The translations under genes were made by a program, and so were the position numbers. The notes below the pieces were generated by a model. That model was given only the letters and a program-made list of their open reading frames with translations. It made no database searches and was not told where the DNA came from. From an uncultured Bacilli bacterium (lineage in GTDB: Bacteria; Bacillota_I; Bacilli_A; RF39; UBA660): a DNA stretch of 33,692 nucleotides. Numbering within the stretch: position 1 is the stretch's first letter; each line of letters opens with the position of its first letter. Shown one piece after another: positions 24,079 to 31,262 of this stretch. The stretch is taken from positions 1-33,692 of the forward strand of contig CALVOW010000018.1 of NCBI GenBank assembly GCA_944350445.1. Reading direction: 5' to 3'.

Positions 24079-25377
24079 ATGAGGCTGTCAAAATATTTTC
24101 ATTATATTCAAGTAAATGAAGAATATATAGCCATTTTTAATTCTATTTTGATGCAAATTATTTTTATCAAAAAAGAAAAATTAGATGATATTAAAAATTT
24201 TAATTTAAATAAAGAAGAAAATAAAATAATGATTGAAAATGGTATTTATGAGACTACATCAGATATGGAAGATATTTATAATATCTTAAAAACTGGTATA
24301 AAAAAGCAGGCAAAAATACCAACGATTATGTATTTAAATGTCTCAACTTTTTGTAATCTTGCTTGTAAATATTGTTTTATTGAAAATAGTCCATTATCTA
24401 AGCAAAAATATGAAAAAATGAATTTAGAAACTGCGAAAATAGCAGTTGATAAATTTTTAGATGAATTAAATAAAAATAAAATTGTAGATTCTCAAATAAT
24501 TTTTTATGGAGGAGAGCCTTTAACAAATTGGAATGTCGTAAAGAATATTATAAAATATATTCAGTATGAAAAAAATTCTAATATTACACTAACTATTATT
24601 ACTAATGGAACTTTATTAAATAAAGAAATTATATCATTTTTGATGGAACGACATGTTGGTATTGGAATTTCAATAGATGGTCCAAAATTTATCAATGATA
24701 AAAATAGAATTTTTAAATCAGGGAATGAAAGTGTTTATGAAAAAGCTATGAATTCTATAAAATTATTAAATAAAATGAATAGTAGTTATTGTGTTTCCGC
24801 TACTGTTACTCCGGAGGTTGTTGAAAACGAAAAAGAAGTTTTAAAATGGTTGATAGATAATAATATTAAAAATGTTTTTTGGAATTTATATCATTATTCT
24901 AATAAAAATAATGATTGGAAAAAACATTATAATAAAATGAGTGATTTTATTTTGAAATCATATAAAATTTTAAAAGAACACAATATTGGAGAGGAAAAAG
25001 TTAAAGAACAAATAGAAATGTTTTTAAATCAGACTTTTAAATTTCATAGTTGTGGGGCTGTAGGATTAAACCAGTTGACTATTAAACCAAATGGAGATGT
25101 TTGTATTTGTCAAGGAGACTCTAGATCATGTAATAATATTGTAGGAAATATAATCAGTGATGAAATTGATGTTATATTTAATAATCCTAAAAATAATGAG
25201 TGGTTAAAAATGTATACAATTGATAATAAAAAGTGTAAATATTGTCCAGCAATTTCTGTTTGTGGTGGCGGCTGTCCTTTGCAAGCAGAAGCTTTATTTG
25301 GTAAAAGGACAGTTTTGGATAAAGCTTCTTGCATATATTATAAAAAATTGCCAGTAAAAAAGAGTAAAAATAATTAA
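24079..25377 (+). CDS. Radical SAM/SPASM peptide maturase
   Basis: 432 aa. The radical SAM cluster motif is C92-x3-C96-x2-C99 (FCNLACKYC), followed by FYGGEPL at residues 142-148 and SIDGPKF near 198. The C-terminal SPASM domain is complete: C325-x13-G-x4-C344, then C386-x2-C389-x5-C395-x3-C399, and C418. An N-terminal segment of about 80 residues precedes the core, as in maturases that first bind a leader peptide. SPASM maturases use two auxiliary iron-sulfur clusters to form thioether or C-C bonds in ribosomal peptides. The Cys-rich peptide gene at 26971 is the obvious candidate substrate. AAGGAGGAAATAGT precedes ATG 24079; a terminator follows the stop. Confidence 0.9.
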   Translation: MRLSKYFHYIQVNEEYIAIFNSILMQIIFIKKEKLDDIKNFNLNKEENKIMIENGIYETTSDMEDIYNILKTGIKKQAKIPTIMYLNVSTFCNLACKYCFIENSPLSKQKYEKMNLETAKIAVDKFLDELNKNKIVDSQIIFYGGEPLTNWNVVKNIIKYIQYEKNSNITLTIITNGTLLNKEIISFLMERHVGIGISIDGPKFINDKNRIFKSGNESVYEKAMNSIKLLNKMNSSYCVSATVTPEVVENEKEVLKWLIDNNIKNVFWNLYHYSNKNNDWKKHYNKMSDFILKSYKILKEHNIGEEKVKEQIEMFLNQTFKFHSCGAVGLNQLTIKPNGDVCICQGDSRSCNNIVGNIISDEIDVIFNNPKNNEWLKMYTIDNKKCKYCPAISVCGGGCPLQAEALFGKRTVLDKASCIYYKKLPVKKSKNN

Positions 25378-25382
25378 TTAAT

Positions 25383-25428
25383 AAAAAATAGATAGAAATT
25401 AATAAGAATTGATTTTATCTATTTTTTT
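25383..25428 (+). terminator. Terminator of the methyltransferase / radical SAM operon
   Basis: Twelve-base-pair stem AAAAAATAGATA / TATCTATTTTTT with a 21-nt loop and T tract. Confidence 0.7.
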
Positions 25429-25531
25429 CTTCTCAAACAATTATATTTTAAAGCACGACAAAAAGACACTATGTAAAGTGTAAAAAAAATATGTAAAAAG
25501 TAGTGATTTCAAAGAACAAATAGTGTATAAT

Positions 25532-26818
25532 TTAATCATCAAATCTTAACTGAAAGTTTGTTTCTATATTGTTAAGATCTGAGATTGTGGAAGTAAGTGT
25601 ATCTAGAAGAAAATGGCTTACTTCTTTTATTTTGAGTTTTAACGATTTAGTGAGTAGATTACCTTGTTCTAATAATTGCCTTATAGTATGGGCAAATTGG
25701 ATAAAGAAATAATGAACTTTCATAGCATTATCATTTCTACTATTTAAATGAGAGATATTAAAAGTTCTATGTTTTTGAGTATAAAATCCTTCATTTTCTA
25801 TTTTCCATCTTTTTCTTCCAAGAGATATTATTTCATTAATATTATTATCATTAACTTCCATATTACTAATATAACGAAAAATAGTTGTTTTTTCCTTTTT
25901 AGTTTGTATATATTTAAATGCAGTGAGTATGTGATTTTTATAATTAATATTAGTAGAAAGATAATAGTTTTTATGTTTAACCTCGTTGTAGCATTGTATA
26001 TTTCCTTCAAAAATACTATTAATTTCTTTTAATCTATCAGGCTTTAAATTAAAAATATAATTCCACTTATTTTTTTCACATATTTCTATAATTGGTTTTA
26101 CAGCATATAAGGCATCTCCAGTAATAATAAATTTATATTTTGGATAATTTTTTTTAATACGTTTAATCATTCTTTTGAAAGCTTTAATTTCACAATCTTG
26201 TTTTTGTTTTTCAGTAATCATTTTTTCATTTTCAATAAACTCTGAATCTAAACTTATAATAATATTACCAACAACTAATTTACATTCTAAAATATACTTA
26301 TAATAAGAAACTTTTCCATCTTTATGTTTTCTAATTAAACAATTATTATTAAGATTATAATCATGATTAGATAGACCAGTACCATCAAATACTAGTTGAA
26401 ATGCACCATTATATCTAAATTTATCAAACATTTTAGAACGGATTAAAGCTTTGACAATATACTTTTGAATGTTTCTTAATTCATTGGTATCTATATTAAT
26501 AAACACATCTTGAATAGTTTCCCAGTATGGAAGTTCTTTTAAATCTTGTCCACATATTTTAGATAAATTTTTAATACAATTGTCAGTATTAAAAGTATCA
26601 GAAGAAATATCTGTCATTGTGGTAAGACCACAAAGAAGGCTAAAAAGACGAGTAACACATATTGTTTTCATTTCATATGTTATGTAACTTTTATTTCTAA
26701 CATCAGTTAAATTACTAAACATATTTAATAAATTAGGAAGATATTTATTAATAATAGAATATAATTCTTTTATCAAATCTTTATTTTTTCTTAATTCTCT
26801 TCTTTGTTTTCTGTTCAT
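25532..26818 (-). mobile_element. DDE transposase of an IS4-like insertion sequence
   Basis: 428 aa, apparently intact. The three acidic residues of a DDE transposase can be placed: LVFDGTGLS near residue 168, FIITGDALYAV near 235, and the RKRWKIENEGF stretch near 345, a variant of the Y-R-E-K signature of IS4-type enzymes. The start ATG 26818 follows a Thr/Tyr-free AAAAAGGTGGTATGTAGTA leader. No clear terminal inverted repeats were found; the best is a 10-of-11 match of AAAGTGTAAAA at 25475-25485 to the inverse of TTTTACTCTTT at 26875-26885, which would make an element of about 1.4 kb. It separates the maturase operon from the Cys-rich peptide gene. Confidence 0.75.
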
Positions 26819-26908
26819 TACTACATACCACCTTTTTATTATGTAATAATTATATCAAATTTATTGCGAAGAAATTTTACTCTTTTTTTCTGAAAATTGC
26901 TTGAATGG

Positions 26909-26937
26909 TTGATAAAACAATATTTTTATGTTACAAT
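26909..26937 (+). promoter_or_regulatory. Promoter of the Cys-rich peptide gene
   Basis: TTGATA (26909-26914), 17-nt spacer, TACAAT (26932-26937), 33 bp before the start codon. It lies outside the transposase frame, so the peptide can be expressed independently of the maturase operon. Confidence 0.7.
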
Positions 26938-26970
26938 GAATTATAATTAAGAAAGGAAGGCTGATTTGAA

Positions 26971-27132
26971 ATGATTATAGCAAACAAATCAAAAGCTTTA
27001 AGAAGATTAAAAAAAGAAAAAGCAGTTGTTGCTAATCAATGTACTTGTAGTAATTGTAATTGCAATTGTAAATTTTCTTTGAATAATAACTTAGGTAATT
27101 TAACAAAAACTTATAGAGAAAAATTAGTCTAG
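26971..27132 (+). CDS. Cys-rich 53-aa peptide, candidate RiPP precursor
   Basis: ATG 26971 follows AAAGGAAGG and a near-consensus promoter. The first 23 residues form a basic, leader-like segment (SKALRRLKKEKAVVANQ). A compact core CTCSNCNCNC follows at residues 24-33, with five cysteines separated by Thr, Ser and Asn, and a hydrophilic tail to residue 53 with no further cysteine. The architecture, together with an adjacent SPASM maturase, matches the precursor/maturase pairs of the ranthipeptide type and the Cys-rich CLI_3235-like bacteriocin precursors, as I recall those families; exact membership needs a search. Alternatives are a small metal-binding peptide or an unrelated ORF. No exporter or protease gene is seen beside it. 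A terminator (27159) follows. Confidence 0.65.
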   Translation: MIIANKSKALRRLKKEKAVVANQCTCSNCNCNCKFSLNNNLGNLTKTYREKLV

Positions 27133-27154
27133 TTATTGAATTTTTAAATTTTAA

Positions 27155-27340
27155 GAATAAAAAGTTATTTTAGAGATTTTCCTAAAATAACTTTTTAATT
27201 AACTTTTTTTTCAAAAAAATCTATTATGTAATATAAAATACTGGAAATAACCATTAATAAAAAGACCGATGTAATTACTAAATTAATATTAAATACTTGT
27301 GATCCATACATAATTAAATAACCAATTCCAGCTTTTGAGA
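27155..27340. repeat. Right 186-bp direct repeat flanking the island
   Basis: Partner of 21318-21503. This copy is continuous with the intact permease gene, and its terminator stem pairs perfectly, so it is probably the ancestral version. Confidence 0.95.
27159..27196. terminator. Bidirectional terminator between the Cys-rich peptide and permease genes
   Basis: Perfect 15-bp stem AAAAAGTTATTTTAG / CTAAAATAACTTTTT with T tracts on both strands; serves both convergent genes. Confidence 0.88.
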
Positions 27341-27983
27341 CTAATAATTCTCCCATAATAACACCAATTAAATTCATACTAACATTGATTTTAATAGTAC
27401 TTATAATGTTTTTTAAATTAGCCCGAATAATTATTTTTTGATAAATTTGCCCCTTTTTAGCTCGCATACTTTTTAATAAAGTAATATAGTTTTTATCGGT
27501 ATTATTAAAAGCGGTATATAAATTAATAATTGTAATAAATAAAGAAATAGTTAAACTCATAAAAATAATTGAATTAGTACTAGCTCCAACCCAAATAATT
27601 ATTAAAGGTCCAAGAGCAACTTTGGGTAATGAATTTAAAATGGTTAGATAAGGATCCATAACCTTAGCTGTAAAGTCATTCCACCACAAAATAGTTGCAA
27701 TTAAAAATCCAAATAATAAAGAAAGAGAGCAACTAATAAAAATTTCATATAAAGTAACTAAAACATGATTTAGAAAGTTATTAGCTGTAATTAAATTAGA
27801 AATAGTTTTGATAATTGAACTAGGAGATGAAAATAAAAAGGTATTAATAATATTAGCTTGGCTTAAAAGTTCCCAAATTAAGAATAAGATAAAAATAATA
27901 AAAGCTTGGGTAAAATAAATAAGAATTTTTCTTCTTTTTCGCCTTTTTAAAAATTCTTTATGTTCTAAACTATATGTGGACAT
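27195..27983 (-). CDS. ABC transporter permease, NitT/TauT/SsuC type
   Basis: 262 aa with about six membrane helices, the usual length for this permease class. The cytoplasmic EAA-type loop reads LTILNSLPKVALGPLIIIWVG near residue 120, where it contacts the ATPase. The C terminus is GIGYLIMYGSQVF followed by a last helix and a Phe/Lys tail. It overlaps the upstream ATPase gene by 14 bp, so the two are cotranslated. Members take up nitrate, taurine or alkanesulfonates, or thiamin-pyrimidine precursors; no binding protein gene is present here to indicate the substrate. Its 3' end is the source of the island-flanking repeats. Confidence 0.85.
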   Translation of the reverse strand: MSTYSLEHKEFLKRRKRRKILIYFTQAFIIFILFLIWELLSQANIINTFLFSSPSSIIKTISNLITANNFLNHVLVTLYEIFISCSLSLLFGFLIATILWWNDFTAKVMDPYLTILNSLPKVALGPLIIIWVGASTNSIIFMSLTISLFITIINLYTAFNNTDKNYITLLKSMRAKKGQIYQKIIIRANLKNIISTIKINVSMNLIGVIMGELLVSKAGIGYLIMYGSQVFNINLVITSVFLLMVISSILYYIIDFFEKKVN

Positions 27984-28719
27984 CTAAATCCCTCCAAATC
28001 ATATCATAATAATAGCTAAACTCAGGAGCTTTACGATTTTCTATTGGGAGTCCTTTATTAGTTAAATTCACATCATATATTTTTTTAATTTTACAAGGCC
28101 TTTTAGTTAAAACAACAATCCGATCAGCCAAAGAGATCGCTTCAGCTATATCATGGGTTATCATTAAAACGGTTTTTCCTTCGGCTTTTATAATTTTATA
28201 CAGGTCATTTGAAAGGGCAAGTCTTGTTTGATAATCAAGAGCACTATAGGGTTCATCTAATAATAATATATCAGGATTAGTTGCTAGGGTTCTAATTAAA
28301 GCAACTCTTTGTTTCATACCCCCAGATAAACTACTTGGATATTTATCTTGAAAATCTTTGAGTCCATATTTATCTAATAATTCTAAAACTTTTTTTCTAC
28401 TTTCTTGGTTTAAGGTTTTACTAATTTCCAGACCAATTAAACTATTTTCTAAAACTGTTCGCCAAGGCATTAGACAATCTGTTTGTAACATAAAACCAAT
28501 TTTTTTTCGACCGTTAAAGAAAATTTTTCCATCACTTTCTTTTTCTAGACCAGCTAAAATCGCTAAAAGAGTAGATTTTCCACACCCACTAGGACCAACA
28601 AAAGCAACAATTTCTTTATCTTTAATATCAATATTTAAATTATCAATGGCAACGGTTTCTCCGGTAGGATCATGATATATTTTTCGTAAATTCAAAATAG
28701 ATAATATATTTTCTTGCAT
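27970..28719 (-). CDS. ABC transporter ATP-binding protein, NitT/TauT/SsuB type
   Basis: 249 aa with all nucleotide-binding motifs: Walker A GPSGCGKST near residue 40, Q-loop MLQTDCLMPWRTV, signature LSGGMKQRVAL near residue 130, Walker B DILLLDEPYSALD, and the H-loop MITHDIAEA. The Q-loop followed by a PWRT segment is characteristic of the SsuB/TauB/ThiZ importer group. The start ATG 28719 follows ATGGAGGAATATT on the minus strand. Forms a complex with the permease directly downstream. No substrate-binding protein lies within the window. Confidence 0.9.
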   Translation of the reverse strand: MQENILSILNLRKIYHDPTGETVAIDNLNIDIKDKEIVAFVGPSGCGKSTLLAILAGLEKESDGKIFFNGRKKIGFMLQTDCLMPWRTVLENSLIGLEISKTLNQESRKKVLELLDKYGLKDFQDKYPSSLSGGMKQRVALIRTLATNPDILLLDEPYSALDYQTRLALSNDLYKIIKAEGKTVLMITHDIAEAISLADRIVVLTKRPCKIKKIYDVNLTNKGLPIENRKAPEFSYYYDMIWRDLDVHI

Positions 28720-29033
28720 AATATTCCTCCATCTAAAAGTAGTTTATGTTACATTTTTATTATTGCCAAGATGTATAACTAGGAATAGTATTATATTGTA
28801 AAAGTAGAAGATATTATAAATTTACATGAATTAAAACAATCAAGAAATTTATTAAACAATGTATTAAAATTAAGGAGATACTATGTAGTAATAAAAAGAC
28901 TAAATTTGTTAAGAAATTTATATTTCAATACAAGAAGATTATTTAGAAAAATTTAAAAATTTTTTATTCTTAAAAAGACTAGGAATTATTCTTTAACTAT
29001 TGTATAATAATTTTAGAATAATTAGGAGTCGAT
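28720..29033. other. 314-bp intergenic region, possible gene remnant
   Basis: No complete gene is visible. On the plus strand a frame stays open from 28789 to 28956 (about 55 codons, e.g. LHELKQSRNLLNNVLKLRR) but has no ATG, GTG or well-placed TTG start, and no ribosome site; it may be decayed coding sequence. A TATAAT near 29003 and TAGGAGTCGAT before 29034 are probably start signals of the VanW gene. Confidence 0.4.
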
Positions 29034-30770
29034 ATGAAGAAGTTTCTTAAATTTAAGTCAACTTTTTTTAGTTTTTCAATTAATGAAAAAGTTAAATATA
29101 TAAATAATTTATTAAAAGAAGATGATTTACAATTAGTAATTAATTCGCTTATTTATAATAATTCTGATGTAATTGAAAATGCTTCGATTTTAAATTTCCT
29201 ATCCAAAAAGAAAAGTTTTATAAACAAATATAAACTTAAAAATGTTGATTTAGTTTCTCTTTTTATTAAGTCTTTAATTGAACAAAATAAAACCAAAGAA
29301 TTATTAGAATATTTAAATAGTTTAGATTTAAAAAAATTAAAAATTATTATTAATCACGAAGTTAAAAATAAAACTATGTTTTCGAATATGAAAATGTGTA
29401 AAAATTTCGTTACGAAATGTAATAATGAAAAACAAAATACGAAAGCATCTAAAAAAGTAATAGAAATTAATGATGAAGCTATAAATTCTAAAAAGTCTTT
29501 AACTAAGAAAAATGTTTCGAAAACTAAATTAAAAGAAAAAAGTAAACAAATTTTAAAAAAAGAAATCAAAAGTCGGAAAGTAAAATGGAGTATTGGTTCT
29601 TTAATTTTTATTTTTGTTTTTGTGATATGTTTTATTTTAGCTGGTTATGTATCATCAATTCTTTTGTTTTATAATGATCATATACTTCCAAATATTTATG
29701 TAAATGATAAGGCTTTTGAGAATGAAAGTTATGATGATTTTTTAAAATATTTAGCTGAAATAGATGCTAACTTAGAAAGTTCTGTGACTTTAAAAAATGA
29801 TAACGATACTTATTCATATAAATACCTAGAAATTGGTTTTGAAAGTAATACTTCTACCTTGAAAAAAGAAATAATTGATTCTTATCAAGAATTAAATGTT
29901 TTAGAAAAAATTTATACTATCTTTTTCGGTAAAGATAAAAAATATGAAGTTACTTATTCTTTACAAGAAGATATTTATGATAGCTTTTTAAATACTTTAA
30001 AAGTAAAAGTTAATTTAGAAAAGAAAAAAGAATCTTTTCAAGTTTTAAATGGGAAAATTTATTATACGAAGGGGATTAATGGTTTTATTTTAGATGATTC
30101 TAATTTAGTTAATTTATTAACGGAATCAATTACTTCTTTAAACAAAGAAATTATCTTAAGTGGTGAGGTTGATAAAGTTGATAATGTTCTAGGTTCTATT
30201 AATAAAAAAGTAGCTTCTTTTAAAACTCTTTATAATGAATCGCAAGGAAGAGCTAAAAATATTCGAAATGCTGTTAGTAAATTAAATGGAACAATTGTTT
30301 ATGCCGGCGATATATTTTCTTTTTATAAAACAGTTGGACCTTATAATGGAAGCCAAGGTTATATTTTTTATGATAAAGATGTGGGAAGTGGCGTTTGTCA
30401 AGTATCAACAACTATTTATAATGTGCAATTACTTTTAAATTTACCAATTGTCTCGCGTTATAATCATGGAGAAATGGTTTATTATGTCGATTATGGCTTG
30501 GATGCAACTGTTTATGGAAGTAGTGTTGATTATAAATTTAAAAACAATACAGCTTATCCAATTTATATTGAAGCAACAGCTAATAATGGAGTATTAGAAA
30601 TTTCTTTTTGGTCGAATGAAAATATTATTAAGGAAGGTTATACTTATAAACCAAGAGTAGTTAAAGTAGGTAATCTTGCTTATAAAACGTATTTAGATAC
30701 TTATTATAACGGTGAGTTTCAAAGTACTGTTTATTTAAATAGTAGTTATTATAGTAAAGGAAAATATTAA
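29034..30770 (+). CDS. VanW-domain, membrane-anchored cell-wall protein
   Basis: 578 aa in three parts. Residues 1 to about 183 are cytoplasmic, Lys-rich and helical. One membrane helix lies at about 184-212 (SIGSLIFIFVFVICFILAGY). The external part has a PG_binding_4-like region and then a VanW domain from about residue 395, with GRAKNIRNAVSKLNGTIVYAG, SGVCQVSTTIYNVQL, YNHGEMVYYVDYGLDATV and YKFKNNTAYPIYIEA. This resembles Bacillus YoaR-type proteins, minus a G5 domain. VanW domains occur near glycopeptide-resistance genes and in many wall-associated proteins; the activity is not well defined. The long cytoplasmic N-terminal half is unusual. ATG 29034 follows AGGAGTCGAT. Confidence 0.8.
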   Translation: MKKFLKFKSTFFSFSINEKVKYINNLLKEDDLQLVINSLIYNNSDVIENASILNFLSKKKSFINKYKLKNVDLVSLFIKSLIEQNKTKELLEYLNSLDLKKLKIIINHEVKNKTMFSNMKMCKNFVTKCNNEKQNTKASKKVIEINDEAINSKKSLTKKNVSKTKLKEKSKQILKKEIKSRKVKWSIGSLIFIFVFVICFILAGYVSSILLFYNDHILPNIYVNDKAFENESYDDFLKYLAEIDANLESSVTLKNDNDTYSYKYLEIGFESNTSTLKKEIIDSYQELNVLEKIYTIFFGKDKKYEVTYSLQEDIYDSFLNTLKVKVNLEKKKESFQVLNGKIYYTKGINGFILDDSNLVNLLTESITSLNKEIILSGEVDKVDNVLGSINKKVASFKTLYNESQGRAKNIRNAVSKLNGTIVYAGDIFSFYKTVGPYNGSQGYIFYDKDVGSGVCQVSTTIYNVQLLLNLPIVSRYNHGEMVYYVDYGLDATVYGSSVDYKFKNNTAYPIYIEATANNGVLEISFWSNENIIKEGYTYKPRVVKVGNLAYKTYLDTYYNGEFQSTVYLNSSYYSKGKY

Positions 30771-30876
30771 AATAATATATTTATAAATAATTAAGAAATT
30801 TCACAAAAAAAACATATTTTTCTCATGATACAAACATATTATTTTACTATAATTAAATCATGAAAGGAGGGATAAT

Positions 30877-31122
30877 ATAGAAATAAAAATCATCGGAAGT
30901 GATTCCCCCAATGGGAAAAAAATTAAAAAAGAATTGCAAACTATTATAAAAAAACAGAAACTTGATATTGATATATTAGAGATAAATGATAAAAATAATA
31001 TAAGAAAGTATAAAGTACTACAAACTCCTACCTTAGTTATAAATGATGAATATAAATATGACGGAGAAAAAATGGATTATAATATTTTAAAACGGTTAGT
31101 CATATTTTGTTCATTAGTATAA
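30877..31122 (+). CDS. Thioredoxin-fold protein lacking the active-site cysteines, apparent ATA start
   Basis: 82 codons. The frame opens IEIKIIGSDSPNGKKIKKEL and later has YKVLQTPTLVINDEYKYDG, the pattern of the small redox-type thioredoxin_3 family (MTH895-like), which normally has G-x-C-P-x-C-K at the first strand. Both cysteines are gone here (Ser and Gly), while the cis-Pro of QTPTLVI remains. AGGAGG lies six bases before ATA 30877; no ATG, GTG or TTG lies between there and an internal TTG at 30934, and starting at that TTG would delete the first strand. The gene may use ATA, or it may be a decaying copy. Confidence 0.5.
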   Translation: MEIKIIGSDSPNGKKIKKELQTIIKKQKLDIDILEINDKNNIRKYKVLQTPTLVINDEYKYDGEKMDYNILKRLVIFCSLV

Positions 31123-31128
31123 AAAAAT

Positions 31129-31155
31129 AAAAAAGCCAAAGCCACTGGCTTTTTT
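31129..31155 (+). terminator. Rho-independent terminator
   Basis: AAAAAAGCCA / TGGCTTTTTT stem with a 7-nt loop; ends the thioredoxin-like gene. Confidence 0.85.
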
Positions 31156-31262
31156 ATTATGAAAATTTAATAAAACTTTTAACTTTGAAAAAAATATGAT
31201 ATAATTTTTTTGATGTTTAGCATAACTAAATTTTTTTTAAATAAAATATTAATGGTGATCGT

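Larger units (their letters stand above)
21504..27154. mobile_element. Accessory island between direct repeats (about 5.65 kb)
   Basis: Everything between the two 186-bp repeats appears inserted next to veg: without it, veg, one terminator and the convergent permease gene would be adjacent. The island carries a broken minus-strand gene pair, the methyltransferase-methyltransferase-radical SAM operon, a transposase gene and the Cys-rich peptide gene. No integrase or relaxase is present, so the repeats suggest homologous recombination between permease copies rather than site-specific integration. Excision by recombination between the repeats would restore the simple arrangement. Confidence 0.7.

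Noticed and set aside
25748-26032. Plus-strand ORF of 94 codons inside the transposase gene
   Set aside because: Antisense shadow of the intact transposase; hydrophobic low-complexity translation and no start signals.
26971-27132. Assignment of the Cys-rich peptide to the classic six-Cys SCIFF family
   Set aside because: Only five cysteines, packed in ten residues, and no matching SCIFF leader; kept as a general Cys-rich RiPP candidate.
28358-28675. Plus-strand ORF of 105 codons opposite the ABC ATPase
   Set aside because: Mirror of the conserved ATPase motifs; no start signals.
30934-31122. TTG start for the thioredoxin-like protein at 30934
   Set aside because: No ribosome site precedes it and it would remove the first strand and active-site loop, which are plainly encoded upstream in the same frame.
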